A DNA stretch of 64,000 bases from Methylobacterium sp. PvR107 (GTDB lineage: Bacteria; Pseudomonadota; Alphaproteobacteria; Rhizobiales; Beijerinckiaceae). The notes beneath the pieces are model-generated. The model was not told the DNA's origin. It saw only the letters and a list, made by a program, of their open reading frames with translations, and ran no database searches. Made by a program: the position numbers and the translations under genes. Position 1 is the first letter of the stretch; the number at the start of each line of letters is the position of its first letter. The stretch is from NCBI RefSeq assembly GCF_017833295.1, contig NZ_JAFIBW010000001.1, positions 2,804,001 to 2,868,000 of the forward strand, written 5' to 3'. Shown here piece by piece: positions 34,642-43,604 of the stretch.

Positions 34642-35102
34642 CCGCTCCTCTCCTGCCCGACCGTGATGGGTCGTCCGATCTCGAACGCCGTGAGCGGCGA
34701 CGCATGATCATCGGCAGCCGCCCGTCCCCTACGCACGCGCAGCAGGGCAGCAGCTCGGCCTTGTCGAGCGACAATACGCAACGGTCATTCCGATCATAGG
34801 CCAAAACAATCGGCCCAGGAATGCACTTCTGCCTCGTCTATAAAATTTAATCTGAAGCAATCCAGGCCGATCGAATCTACCGGCACGCGTCTCGGACAGG
34901 AATCGGCCGTCAGTCCTGCTTCCGATTCGGCCGGGCGGCCTCGGCCCGGAACCATGGCGGGTGTCCCTTTCGATCAAGCGTACCGATCCGGCCTAGATTA
35001 GAAGTCGAGCCAATCTACTCGAATGGTGGAATGTTCATCTCTCCGCTTTGGCCCGCGACAAGGCTGGGCCGGCCGTTCCATCAACAAGGAGGAGCCGATC
35101 TC
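34642..35102. other. 460-bp divergent intergenic region with operator copy E
   Basis: It is AT-richer around 34780-34860 and contains the operator at 34963. No gene is supported. Confidence 0.45.
34963..34979 (+). promoter_or_regulatory. conserved 17-bp operator, copy E (Gly-rich secreted protein)
   Basis: TGTCCCTTTCGATCAAG, pointing at the gene at 35103, 123 bases downstream. Confidence 0.65.
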
Positions 35103-35543
35103 ATGAAGCGCTTCATCATTGCTGTCTCTGCCGTCACCGCCCTGATCCTCACCAGCGCCGCTGCGGAGGCACGCGGCTTTGGGGGTGGCGGCTTCCGGGG
35201 CGGCGGCTTTCGCGGTGGTGGCTTTCACGCAGGCGGCTTCCGAGCCGGCGGTTTTCATGGCGGCGGGATAGGAGGCTATCGCGGCGGATACCGCGGTGGT
35301 TATGCCTACCGCGGCGGTGTCGGCCGCTACGGCGGTGCCTATGCCTATCGCGGTGGCTATGGCCGCTACGCACGCCCCGGATACGGGGCCTACGGCTATC
35401 GCTATCGGCCGTATGGCTATGGGCTGGCGGCCGCCGGCGTCGGTGCCGCCGCGGCAGCGGCGGGCTACTACGGAGCGACGTCCGGTGGCTGTGGCCCGTA
35501 CCAATACTGGGACGCCTACGCCGGCGTCTGCCGCCCGAACTGA
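35103..35543 (+). CDS. secreted Gly/Tyr-rich protein
   Basis: AAGGAGG lies ten bases before the ATG at 35103. A signal peptide (MKRFIIAVSAVTALILTSAA, cleavage near AEA) is followed by GGGFRGGG-type and then YRGGY-type repeats (about residues 25-105). A short hydrophobic Ala stretch (VGAAAAAAGYYG) and a C-terminal two-Cys tail (GGCGPYQYWDAYAGVCRPN) complete it. Such proteins are common in Rhizobiales and have no assigned role; surface or cell-envelope localisation is likely. 146 residues. Confidence 0.75.
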   Translation: MKRFIIAVSAVTALILTSAAAEARGFGGGGFRGGGFRGGGFHAGGFRAGGFHGGGIGGYRGGYRGGYAYRGGVGRYGGAYAYRGGYGRYARPGYGAYGYRYRPYGYGLAAAGVGAAAAAAGYYGATSGGCGPYQYWDAYAGVCRPN

Positions 35544-35634
35544 AATCAGCCGCACGTCCGGCGATACCGCGCCTAGAACGCCGACCTCCGGCGTTCCGCA
35601 TCATCCCGTCACGTGATCCGATGAGGCGTCCGTC

Positions 35635-36048
35635 ATGCGAACCAGGATCGCTGCCCTATGTCTCGCCGCCGCCGGATTGTCGTCCGCACAGGCGCAGGAC
35701 TTTTCGAGCACGCCGCCGCTCCTTGTGCACGGCAATTACTGCGGCCTTGGCAACCGCGCGCCGCTTCCCCCCGTCGACGCGCTGGATCGCGCCTGCGCGC
35801 GCCATGATGCGTGCACGCCCACGGGCGGATTGCCGTCCCGGCCCTGCAATCTCCGCTTGTCGCGGGAGGCAGACCTGATCTCCCGGGATCCCCGCCAGCC
35901 CGACGACGTTCGGGCGGCGGCCGGGTTCATTGCGTTCAGCGCCGCGACGATGCCGTTCGACCCGGCGCCGCGGGCCGTGATGGTCGTGGCGCCCAGTGTC
36001 GCCGGCCCTTATGTCCGCCACCGTGTGCGCGTCGGGTACGACTACTAG
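35635..36048 (+). CDS. secreted phospholipase A2-like protein
   Basis: The protein has 137 residues with a signal peptide (MRTRIAALCLAAAGLSSAQA). The mature part carries HGNYCGLGN, a calcium-loop-like motif, and then VDALDRACARHDACTP. That contains the C-x-x-H-D-x-C pattern of the PLA2 active site, with its His-Asp pair. The rest is short and ends in a Val-rich tail. The motifs suggest a periplasmic or secreted calcium-dependent PLA2 fold; activity is inferred. It is convergent with the SulP gene. Confidence 0.7.
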   Translation: MRTRIAALCLAAAGLSSAQAQDFSSTPPLLVHGNYCGLGNRAPLPPVDALDRACARHDACTPTGGLPSRPCNLRLSREADLISRDPRQPDDVRAAAGFIAFSAATMPFDPAPRAVMVVAPSVAGPYVRHRVRVGYDY

Positions 36049-36128
36049 CCTCCGGAGGCGTCACCCGAGGGCCGTCATCCAAGAGCGGTCACGCAGGCGC
36101 GGACGGCCGGCGCCGGCCGGGCTGCCGC

Positions 36129-37808
36129 TCAGGGTTGCGTAGACGGTGCCGTGGGCGTCCGGAGCGCCCCGTAGCGGGCAATGGCCATACGGGCGTTGAA
36201 CAACAGGCGGTCCGGGCCGAGTTCCCGGTCCAGGCCCGCGCGCCGCAACATCCGGAGCACGTCCGGGTTGCAGCCTACGAGCCAGACGCTCACGGCAGCG
36301 GACCGTACGCCCTCCTGCAGCATCTGAAGCGCTGAATACTCGATGTCGGGCACGCGGCTGAGGTCGAGAGCGACGACGTGCGGCTTGTGCTCCTCCATCA
36401 GCGCCCGCATCCGGTCCCCGACGGTCTGGGCGTTCGCGAAATACAGACGGCCCTCCGGACGGAGGATCAGAAGGCCGTCGAAGGTCTCATCCTCGGGATG
36501 GTCGCGTGACTGTGGACGCAGAACGTCGGCCCCGGGCTTACGGACGATGATCGAGATACGGGGCTGAGCCGTCTGGAGGGCGAGGCCCAGGAACGACAGG
36601 ACGACGGCCACGACGATCCCCTGGAGCGTCCCGAAGGCGAGGACGCCGATTGCCGCCGCGACGGCCCAGCGAAACTCCATGGAACGGACCGTATAGATGG
36701 CGCGGAACTCCGCCGGCTGGATCAGGCTGGCCGAGTACACGACGACGATCGCCGCGAGGGTCGCCTGCGGCAGGAGGCCGAGGATCCCGGCGAGGAACAG
36801 CATCGTGGCGAGCGCGGCGACGGCGGTCGCGAGCGAGGTCGCCTGCGTCCGGCCGCCGGCGGCGCGAACGACGCTCGTCTGCGAAGTCCCGCCACCCGCC
36901 GGCATGGCGCCGAGCAGGGCTCCGCCCAGGTTTGCCAATCCGGTCGCGACCAGTTCGCGGTTGGCATCGACGGGCGGATCGCCGGGGCCGACGAAGGCCC
37001 GTGCCGCTGCGATGCTCTCCGTGAAGCTCATCAGGGCGATCCCGACCGCGCCCGGCAGGAGCGCGAGGACGAGTCCGGGATCGGGCACGGTCAGGGACGG
37101 CAGGCCCTGCGGGATCGGCCCGACTGTGGAGACGCCCCGCGCGCCGAGGTCCAGCACCCACGAGGCGGCGATCGCGGCGGCGGCCACGACCAGGGGCGCC
37201 GGCGAGTGCGGCTTCAACCGTTCCATGCCGATGAGGATGGCCAGCGTCGTGCCACCGACGGCCAAGGTTGGCAGAGAGATCTCGGGGAGGTGGCGGACGA
37301 CGCTCGCCAGATCGGCGAAGAACGACTGCTTCGCGATATGCAGCCCGAGGAGCTTGGGGGCCTGGTCCAGCAGGATCACGAGACCGATGCCGGTCTTGAA
37401 ACCCGTGAGCACCGGCACGGAGATGAAGCTTGCGATGAAGCCCAGCTTCAGGAGCCGCGCCGCCAGAAGCAGCGCGCCCACAAGGGCCGTCAATGTCGCC
37501 GCGGCGACCGCAAGTCTCGCCGGATTGCCGTCCGGAACCACATTGCCGAGTTCGGCCCCGGTCAGGATAGCCAGCGTCGTCGTCGAGCTCACGCTGAGGA
37601 CGCGCGACGAGCCAAGCAATCCGTAGACGAGCGGCGGCGCGAATGCGGTGTAGAGCCCCACCGACACCGGTAGTCCGGCCACCGTGGCATAGGCCATTGC
37701 CTTCGGCAGGACGACGGTCGCGGCCGTGAGCCCCGCCACGACGTCGTGGCCGAGATCCGGTGACACACGGTTCCCGTCAGTTCGCAGCGCCGTGCCGGGA
37801 TTTCTCAT
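36129..37808 (-). CDS. SulP-family anion permease with STAS domain
   Basis: The ATG at 37808 follows a G-run; the frame runs open upstream without meaning. The 559-residue protein has 10-14 membrane segments in the SulP order (starts GHDVVAGLTAATVVLPKAMA; AGGGTSQTSVVRAAGGRTQA near 300). It ends in a C-terminal STAS domain (about 430-545: VVALDLSRVPDIEYSALQML). The substrate (sulfate, bicarbonate or dicarboxylate) cannot be assigned from sequence. No carbonic anhydrase is adjacent. Confidence 0.88.
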   Translation of the reverse strand: MRNPGTALRTDGNRVSPDLGHDVVAGLTAATVVLPKAMAYATVAGLPVSVGLYTAFAPPLVYGLLGSSRVLSVSSTTTLAILTGAELGNVVPDGNPARLAVAAATLTALVGALLLAARLLKLGFIASFISVPVLTGFKTGIGLVILLDQAPKLLGLHIAKQSFFADLASVVRHLPEISLPTLAVGGTTLAILIGMERLKPHSPAPLVVAAAAIAASWVLDLGARGVSTVGPIPQGLPSLTVPDPGLVLALLPGAVGIALMSFTESIAAARAFVGPGDPPVDANRELVATGLANLGGALLGAMPAGGGTSQTSVVRAAGGRTQATSLATAVAALATMLFLAGILGLLPQATLAAIVVVYSASLIQPAEFRAIYTVRSMEFRWAVAAAIGVLAFGTLQGIVVAVVLSFLGLALQTAQPRISIIVRKPGADVLRPQSRDHPEDETFDGLLILRPEGRLYFANAQTVGDRMRALMEEHKPHVVALDLSRVPDIEYSALQMLQEGVRSAAVSVWLVGCNPDVLRMLRRAGLDRELGPDRLLFNARMAIARYGALRTPTAPSTQP

Positions 37809-37954
37809 CGGAACCCCCGTCTTCAGGGCACACAACCGACTGTAGCACCGTTCGGGAGAGTGTTGCGGGGTGAAGACGCGGCGACGTCTAATCTGTTTTT
37901 CGCGTCGGCTTTGAAAGATCGACGCCGGACGGCGCCCGGAAGCTGGCCCTGGCC

Positions 37955-38383
37955 TCAGAACGCGTCTCTCTCCATCAGGGCCAGGGTTCGTCGCAGGATC
38001 TCGAAGATCACAGCCGTCGACCAGCCGAACAGCAGGATCCCGTTCATTGCGGCAACCGGGCCGAGGAGTCGCCAGCGTTCGGCCGGAACGATGTCTCCGT
38101 AGCCTAGCGTTGTATAATTGACGAACGCGAAGTACAGGAAGTCGGATCCTGCCGGTGCTATGCGGATCACTTTGTAGATCGCGGCCCAAATCGCAACTTC
38201 AACCGTATGCGCCGCCATTATGACGCACACGGCTGACGACATGATGCGCCACAGGGTCACGCTGCTGTAGCCGCGTATGGCGCCGTGCACACGAACCACC
38301 TTCAGGATGATGGTCATCATGAAGGCGTGGATCGTGATGCTGCACACGCTCCCGAGCGCGCCGACCGCGAGTTGCGCCAGCAT
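37955..38383 (-). CDS. two-helix potassium channel-like protein
   Basis: From the ATG at 38383, preceded by GGGGGAAC, the protein has 142 residues. It has an N-terminal hydrophobic pair (AQLAVGALGSVCSITIHAF; VTLWRIMSSAVCVIMAAHTV). The pore then contains NYTTLGYGD, the K+ selectivity filter, followed by a last helix (LGPVAAMNGILLFGWSTAVI). This matches the ion_trans_2 family. No RCK regulatory domain is present. Confidence 0.82.
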   Translation of the reverse strand: MLAQLAVGALGSVCSITIHAFMMTIILKVVRVHGAIRGYSSVTLWRIMSSAVCVIMAAHTVEVAIWAAIYKVIRIAPAGSDFLYFAFVNYTTLGYGDIVPAERWRLLGPVAAMNGILLFGWSTAVIFEILRRTLALMERDAF

Positions 38384-38521
38384 GTCGTTCCCCCGGAATC
38401 GATGATACTTGAGCACGCGCCAGGACAACAGTCGATCATGATGGCGCGCCATCGCGGTCCGGAGCCGCTTGCCCGGCAGAGCGCAACGGACACGTCAAGC
38501 GGCTGAGGGCCGGGAGGAGGC

Positions 38522-39883
38522 ATGCGCAAATCGGCGTTTCCTGTCGGTCGTGAGGCATGGCTCACCCTCGGATTGGTGCTCGTGCTCGTCGTCACCGCGG
38601 CGGCGGGGATCCATTTCACCCGCGCCACGACCCTGACTCTTGCGGTCGCCCCGAACGGCGGGACCGAGCCGGACTTGCTGCGGGCCTACGCGGGCGAACT
38701 CGCCCGCAGGAAAACCGGCGTCCAACTCAGGATCCTGGACTTCCCCGGGGTCCGCGAGAGCGCGGAGGCGCTCAGAACCGGCAAGGCGGATCTGGCGGTG
38801 GTCCGACCGGACGTCGCGATGCCCGGGAACGGCTTGACCCTCGCGATCCTGCGGGAACTCGCGGCCTTCGCGGCGGCGCCGGCGGAATCCGGCATCGGGA
38901 GCATCCCGGATCTGGCGGGTAAACGTCTGGGCATGCTGGCCAGCCGGGATGCGGACAGGATGCTTCTGCGGGACCTGATCACCCGCGACGGGCTTGAACC
39001 GCTCACCGACGCCCCGAACGGCACCGTTCCGCCGCAGGCCGTTCTCCTCGTGCCGCTCGAGGAAGCGGACGTGACGGCCGCGTTCGGCGACGGGCGCATC
39101 GACGCGATGGCGCTTGTGACGACGGCCACCCTTCCGGCGGCGCGGCGGCTGGTCGGCTTCGTCCGCGCGGCGAGTGGGGACGGTACGGTCGTGCTTGTCG
39201 GCGTGCCGGACACCGCCGCGGTCCTGGCACGATGGCCGCGCCTCCAGTCGGTCACGGTGCCGGCCGGGCTGTTCAGCGGCAACCCACGCCTGCCGGCCGA
39301 GGATGTCGCGACGGTCGGCTCCTCCTACCGGTTGATGGCGCGCGCCAGCCTGTCGCGCAGCGTCGCCGCCGAGGTCACGCAGCATCTGTTCGAGATGCGC
39401 GCGGCTTTGGCCGAGACCGTACCGGCCGCCGAGGCGCTCACCTATCCGGCCTATGAGGACACGGCGGATGCCACCACCGCCCGCCTGCCCATTCATCCGG
39501 GTGCCATCGACTATTACGAGCGTGAGCAGGAGACCTTCATCGAGCGCTACGAGAGCTGGATCTATCTCGTGGCCATCCTGGGCGGCGGCGTCTGCTCGAC
39601 CATCGCTTGGCTGCGGCAGCGCCTCGGGCGCATCCGTCGGCAGCGGATCGAGGTCGCGACGACGCGCCTGCTCGCACTCCGCTCGACCGCCCGGCGGGAG
39701 ACCGACCGGAACCGTCTGGACGCCATCGCGGCTGAGGTCGACGACCTTGCGGCGAGCATCGCCCGTCACGCCCTGAACAGACCGACGGAGCCGCGGCTGC
39801 TCGGCGCCGCCACGGTGGCGATCGAGGCCGCGCGCTCGACGGTCCGTCGCGCCGCGACGCGCCCCGATCAGCCGGCCTGCTGA
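38522..39883 (+). CDS. TAXI-family solute-binding protein with C-terminal membrane helix
   Basis: The protein has 453 residues. An N-terminal signal/anchor (LTLGLVLVLVVTAAAGIHFT) is followed by a TAXI-type periplasmic binding fold (TLTLAVAPNGGTEPDLLRAY; ALRTGKADLAVVRPDVAMPG; DLAGKRLGMLASRDADRMLL). A second membrane helix near 340-360 (SWIYLVAILGGGVCSTIAW) then leads into a cytoplasmic helical tail of about 90 residues. TAXI proteins normally serve TRAP transporters, but no TRAP permease gene is nearby. The tethered form suggests a sensor or a scavenging role. Confidence 0.82.
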   Translation: MRKSAFPVGREAWLTLGLVLVLVVTAAAGIHFTRATTLTLAVAPNGGTEPDLLRAYAGELARRKTGVQLRILDFPGVRESAEALRTGKADLAVVRPDVAMPGNGLTLAILRELAAFAAAPAESGIGSIPDLAGKRLGMLASRDADRMLLRDLITRDGLEPLTDAPNGTVPPQAVLLVPLEEADVTAAFGDGRIDAMALVTTATLPAARRLVGFVRAASGDGTVVLVGVPDTAAVLARWPRLQSVTVPAGLFSGNPRLPAEDVATVGSSYRLMARASLSRSVAAEVTQHLFEMRAALAETVPAAEALTYPAYEDTADATTARLPIHPGAIDYYEREQETFIERYESWIYLVAILGGGVCSTIAWLRQRLGRIRRQRIEVATTRLLALRSTARRETDRNRLDAIAAEVDDLAASIARHALNRPTEPRLLGAATVAIEAARSTVRRAATRPDQPAC

Positions 39884-40404
39884 CGGAAGTTCGACGGAGA
39901 CCTCCCGGGTGACAGGAACGATCGGTCTCGCTGGGGTCAGCGAGGCTTCGCAGGCGCGCGACGCAGGACGTGGGGGTCGACAAAGGTCTTTTGGATCTGT
40001 CGGACATGCGCGCGCGTGACCGGCTGGCGCTCGCCCAGGATCTCAGGGCGAAGTGCGCGTCTGGACCGGGATTCCGACACGCGTCGGCTTCGGACCGATG
40101 AAGACGCGGGCGAAGCGCGCCGACCACATCGCCAGGACGGTACCGGCGTTGAACGGCGTCTGCCACCCGACCGATCCGGTCCAGTACGATCACCGGCTCT
40201 GCCGCATCCATGTCGGGGAACTCTGGGGGATCGTCCTGCCGCGCTCGCCAAGCTCAGCGGCGGAGCCGACAGGTTTCGAGGTGCCGGGTTCCTCCTTCGG
40301 GAGCCCCTGACAAGAAGGCCGATCGCGACACGAGCGGTGCCGCCGACTGCACGACAGGGATCCGAGGCTGCGGCTATGGTGCCGCGACCTGGGAGGTTCA
40401 TACG
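39884..40404. other. 520-bp gap, possible gene debris
   Basis: No complete gene is supported. Minus-strand codons ending at 39937 read like a protein C-terminus (PEILGERQPVTRAHVRQI), and plus-strand codons near 40098 also look ordered, but neither has a start with a ribosome-binding site. This may be remnant sequence. Confidence 0.35.
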
Positions 40405-41412
40405 ATGCGGTTCTCGATCCTGTTTCTCGCGGCCGGTCTGATGGCCTGTGGCCTCAACGGCGCGCTGGCACAGCCGGCGGGAGATGGCGTCGCCGACCTC
40501 GGCAGCTATGCCGCCCGTGTCGAGATCCATCCCTTTGAGAGCCTGACGCTGACCGACCGGCAGTTCCTGACGGGCACGTCGGAGGGGGCCAAGCCCGTGA
40601 TGGTCACAGGTGTCCTGCGCATCGCCAAAGCGGGGACGGAGCGTCTGCCGACCGTGATCCTGATGCATGGGTCCGGCGGCCTGAGTGGTAACATCGAGTT
40701 CTGGCAACGGGCGCTCGCTGCGCGCGGCATCTCGACCTTCGCGCTCGACGGCTTCACCGGGCGCGGCCTGACCTCGGTCAATACCGACCAGAGCCTGCTG
40801 TCACGCACGAACCTGATCCTCGACATCTACCGGGCCCTGGGGGTGCTCGGGAAACACCCGCGCGTGGATCCGGCACAGGTCGCCGTCATGGGCTTCTCGC
40901 GCGGCGGACAGGCGGCACTCTATGCCAGCCTCAAGCGGTTCGACGCGGCCTGGAACAGGTCAGGCCTCACGCCGTCCGTCTTCCTGCCGGTGTACCCCGA
41001 CTGCTCGATCCGCTTCCAAGACGACACCGCGACGGTCGGCCGGCCGATCCGGATGTTCGGCGGCAGTGGCGATGACTACAACCCGGCCGCGACCTGCACC
41101 GCCTACACCGAGCGGCTCAAGGCCGCGGGGGCCGACGTCAGCCTGACCGTGTTCCCGGGGGCCCAGCACGTCTTCGACAACCCGGCGGGCCCGCCTCAGC
41201 CGACGGTGGCCAAGGGCGCGCAGACGGTCCGCGCCTGTTCGCTCCACGAGGCAGCGGACGGGGTGATCGTCGAGGGGCCGAAGGACACGCCGTTCACCTA
41301 TGCCGCTCCGTGCGTGCAGCATGATCCGCATATCGGGTCGGACGAGGCTGCCCGCGTCGCGACCCTGAAGGGCGTCACGGATGCGCTCGGGGCCGCATTC
41401 GGACGGCGCTGA
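40405..41412 (+). CDS. secreted dienelactone-hydrolase-like alpha/beta hydrolase
   Basis: GGGAGG lies eight bases before the ATG at 40405. The 335-residue protein has a signal peptide (MRFSILFLAAGLMACGLNGA). The alpha/beta hydrolase fold shows the oxyanion region VILMHGSGG, the nucleophile elbow MGFSRGG (Ser) and the late His in FPGAQHVFD; an Asp is likely in FGGSGDDYNP. The substrate is unknown; dienelactone hydrolase-like family members cleave esters and lactones. Confidence 0.8.
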   Translation: MRFSILFLAAGLMACGLNGALAQPAGDGVADLGSYAARVEIHPFESLTLTDRQFLTGTSEGAKPVMVTGVLRIAKAGTERLPTVILMHGSGGLSGNIEFWQRALAARGISTFALDGFTGRGLTSVNTDQSLLSRTNLILDIYRALGVLGKHPRVDPAQVAVMGFSRGGQAALYASLKRFDAAWNRSGLTPSVFLPVYPDCSIRFQDDTATVGRPIRMFGGSGDDYNPAATCTAYTERLKAAGADVSLTVFPGAQHVFDNPAGPPQPTVAKGAQTVRACSLHEAADGVIVEGPKDTPFTYAAPCVQHDPHIGSDEAARVATLKGVTDALGAAFGRR

Positions 41413-41426
41413 GACCCCGCCGGGTG

Positions 41427-42398
41427 TCAGGCGGCTTCGCGAACCCGCTCCGCGGCCCGATCGATCGCCGCGACGACCTCCCGCGGCGCGAGATGCTGGA
41501 TCATGTGGCCCATGCCGGGGACGACGACGAGCTCGCTGTTCGACAGTTCGCTGTGCAGCCGCTTCGACTGTCGGTCGACGTCGGCGATCTGGTCGTCGCC
41601 ACCCACGATGATCACAACCGGGAGCCGCAGGTCGCGATAGTGCTTCTCAAGCTCGACAGTCACAGGCGTCATGAGGGCGGCGTCCTCCGCCGAAGCGCGC
41701 AGTTGCAACGGTCGTAGCATCATGGCCTTCGGGAATTCGCGGTCGAAGCGCTCCGTGACGTCCGCCGGTGCGAACATGGCCTTGATCATGGCGGGCTGGA
41801 GGATCCGGCCGACCACGGGCGATACCGTATGGCGCATCAGGTCGCCGATGCCCGGGATCGCCGCCGGAGACGAGAGCATCACGTCGGCGCGCAGCGTCGG
41901 GTAGTAATAGCCGGACGCCAGGACGAGGCTGCGGACCAGCTGGGGGGCTTGGAGCGCGAGCGCGACCGCGACCAGCGCACCCCAGGAATGCCCGAGTACG
42001 ATCGCTTGCGTCACGCCGAGTTGCTGAAGCGCCTTTTGGAACAGCGTGGCGTGGGCGCGCGGTGTCCACAGCGCCCGCGGGCGATCGCTGTAGCCGTAGC
42101 CGGGCCGGTCGATGATGATGACCCGGTAGCGCTCGGCGAGCGCGTCGACGATGCCGCTGACCAAGAAGTCATGGATCATCATGCCGTTGCCGTGGATCAG
42201 GACCAACGGCTCGCCACGCCCCCGCTCGACATAGTGCAGCCTCACCCCGTCGACGTTCAGGAACTGGCCGATCGGCGGGGTCTGGCGCTCGGCCTCACGC
42301 GTCTTCGAGGCGGCGTAGAGCGCTGATGCGGCAAGCGCGGCCGCGGACCCGATGAGCGTCGGCGCAAGCCAGCGACCCGTGGAGGAAGAGCGTGTCAT
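41427..42398 (-). CDS. membrane-anchored alpha/beta hydrolase
   Basis: The protein has 323 residues. An N-terminal hydrophobic helix (APTLIGSAAALAASALYAAS) anchors or exports it. The hydrolase core has HG oxyanion LVLIHGNGMMIH, elbow VLGHSWGALVA (Ser), the acid in IVGGDDQIAD and the final His in VPGMGHMIQHL. It is convergent with the hydrolase at 40405, only 14 bases away. The substrate is unknown. Confidence 0.82.
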   Translation of the reverse strand: MTRSSSTGRWLAPTLIGSAAALAASALYAASKTREAERQTPPIGQFLNVDGVRLHYVERGRGEPLVLIHGNGMMIHDFLVSGIVDALAERYRVIIIDRPGYGYSDRPRALWTPRAHATLFQKALQQLGVTQAIVLGHSWGALVAVALALQAPQLVRSLVLASGYYYPTLRADVMLSSPAAIPGIGDLMRHTVSPVVGRILQPAMIKAMFAPADVTERFDREFPKAMMLRPLQLRASAEDAALMTPVTVELEKHYRDLRLPVVIIVGGDDQIADVDRQSKRLHSELSNSELVVVPGMGHMIQHLAPREVVAAIDRAAERVREAA

Positions 42399-42498
42399 GC
42401 GGTGATCCTGGTGGAGTGCGGGACATGCTCCTCGATCAGCTGGATCGGTCCGAAGTCATGCCATGGGATGTTCGCGGGGGCGGGCTCGATAGACGGCA

Positions 42499-42861
42499 CT
42501 ACGGCAGTGCGCCGATCATGCCTTTGGCCTGGGTCATCGTGTCTTCGCACGCACGCTGATGGCCCTGGCGATCCTCTGCGACCGCTCGGTCGAGCAAGCG
42601 CCGGGCATCAGCCACGTGCGCCGACGTGGGGATCATCGCGGCATCGCTGGGATCGCCGGCTGGTGCAGCGGCGAGAGCCTTCGGCGAGTGGCTGCTGCGG
42701 ATCGCATGGCCGTCCTGAAGTCCGGCGACATGAACTGCACCGGCGCTGTCGAGGCGACGTTCGATCGTGCCGATCTGCTCGGCGCAGGAACTGGCCTGGG
42801 CGGGCAGCTGCACGAGGCCGAGCAGAAGGGCCGAAATCGCCAGGGAGAATTCGAGGCGCAT
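42499..42861 (-). CDS. small secreted helical protein, unknown function
   Basis: The ATG at 42861, after AAAGGAC, gives 120 residues with a signal peptide (MRLEFSLAISALLLGLVQLP, cleavage near AQASS). The mature part has two cysteines (SSCAEQI; RACEDTM) and helical segments (HVADARRLLDRAVAEDRQGH), a pattern seen in many small periplasmic proteins of Methylobacterium. The family is not named. Confidence 0.6.
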   Translation of the reverse strand: MRLEFSLAISALLLGLVQLPAQASSCAEQIGTIERRLDSAGAVHVAGLQDGHAIRSSHSPKALAAAPAGDPSDAAMIPTSAHVADARRLLDRAVAEDRQGHQRACEDTMTQAKGMIGALP

Positions 42862-42937
42862 GGAGATGTCCTTTGTGCTGCGAGGCAGCGATCCGCGGCG
42901 CCAGGCTGAAGCCGCGAACGACGCGGCTTGAGGGGCG

Positions 42938-42970
42938 GCACGCCCGTTCGCCTTGGGCGAACGGGCGTGC
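42938..42970. terminator. perfect 15-bp hairpin, terminator-like
   Basis: GCACGCCCGTTCGCC (42938-42952) and GGCGAACGGGCGTGC (42956-42970) pair perfectly around a TTG loop. No T run follows on either strand. It sits upstream of the small secreted gene and just before the DnaB remnant, so it may be the terminator of a lost neighbour or a mobile-element end. Confidence 0.45.
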
Positions 42971-43081
42971 AAATTGCTGCGGTGCAATATGACAACATCC
43001 GGGTCGGGCGAATGATCCGACGCGCACGGAGAAAGATCGCTGCGATCGATCGATGGTCATCCAGCGATCGGATGAACAGCG

Positions 43082-43475
43082 GCCGAAACCTACGACGGCA
43101 ACCGGGTACTGGAGATCGGCGCGATCACCGGCGGTCTGAAGCATCTCGCCAAGGCCGAGGACATCTGCGTGGTGCTGCTGACGCAGCTCAACCGCGCCGT
43201 CGACGCCAAGGCCAGAACCGACCGCCGCCCGAACCTCGCGGACCTGCGCGCTTCCGGCGAGATCGATCAGGACGCCGACGCGGTGCTGATGCTGGACCGC
43301 GAGGCCTACCACCTGGAGCGCAAGCTGAAGGCCTCCGGCCGGCGACCCTGAGATCGGCACGCGCCTGATCGAGCGGGCAGAACGCCCTCGAACTCATCCT
43401 CGCCAGGAAGCGCTCCGGCCCCTGCCCCACCCTCGACCTGTGGTGCGACGTGGCCGCCTCCGCCATCGCCCAGAC
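43082..43475 (+). pseudogene. remnant of a DnaB-type replicative helicase
   Basis: One frame from 43082 reads YDGNRVLEIGAITGGLKHLA, then VVLLTQLNRAVDAK, then RRPNLADLRASGEIDQDADA and VLMLDREAYHLERK. This is the late RecA-like core of DnaB, with QLNR and LADLR-SG-I-QDAD motifs. The frame stops at 43351, and after a shift the usual DnaB tail resumes (NALELILAR, then PCPTLDLWCDVAASAI). The N-terminal two thirds are missing. The tail resembles phage- or plasmid-type DnaB, so it likely marks a lost mobile element. Confidence 0.75.
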
Positions 43476-43604
43476 GTCACGAGGTCTCTATGAGCCGGTA
43501 TTCCGAGGCATCCAGATCCTTCGGGCCGTCTGCTCCCGACGGCTTGACGAAGGATCCGTCGCGCATCGGGCGCCACGGATCCGCCGACACTCCTCGGGTG
43601 TGGA

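Noticed and set aside
39937-40310. Possible gene ends on both strands between the TAXI and hydrolase genes
   Set aside because: Ordered-looking fragments only, with no start or ribosome-binding site and no family I can name. Kept as a remark in the gap entry.
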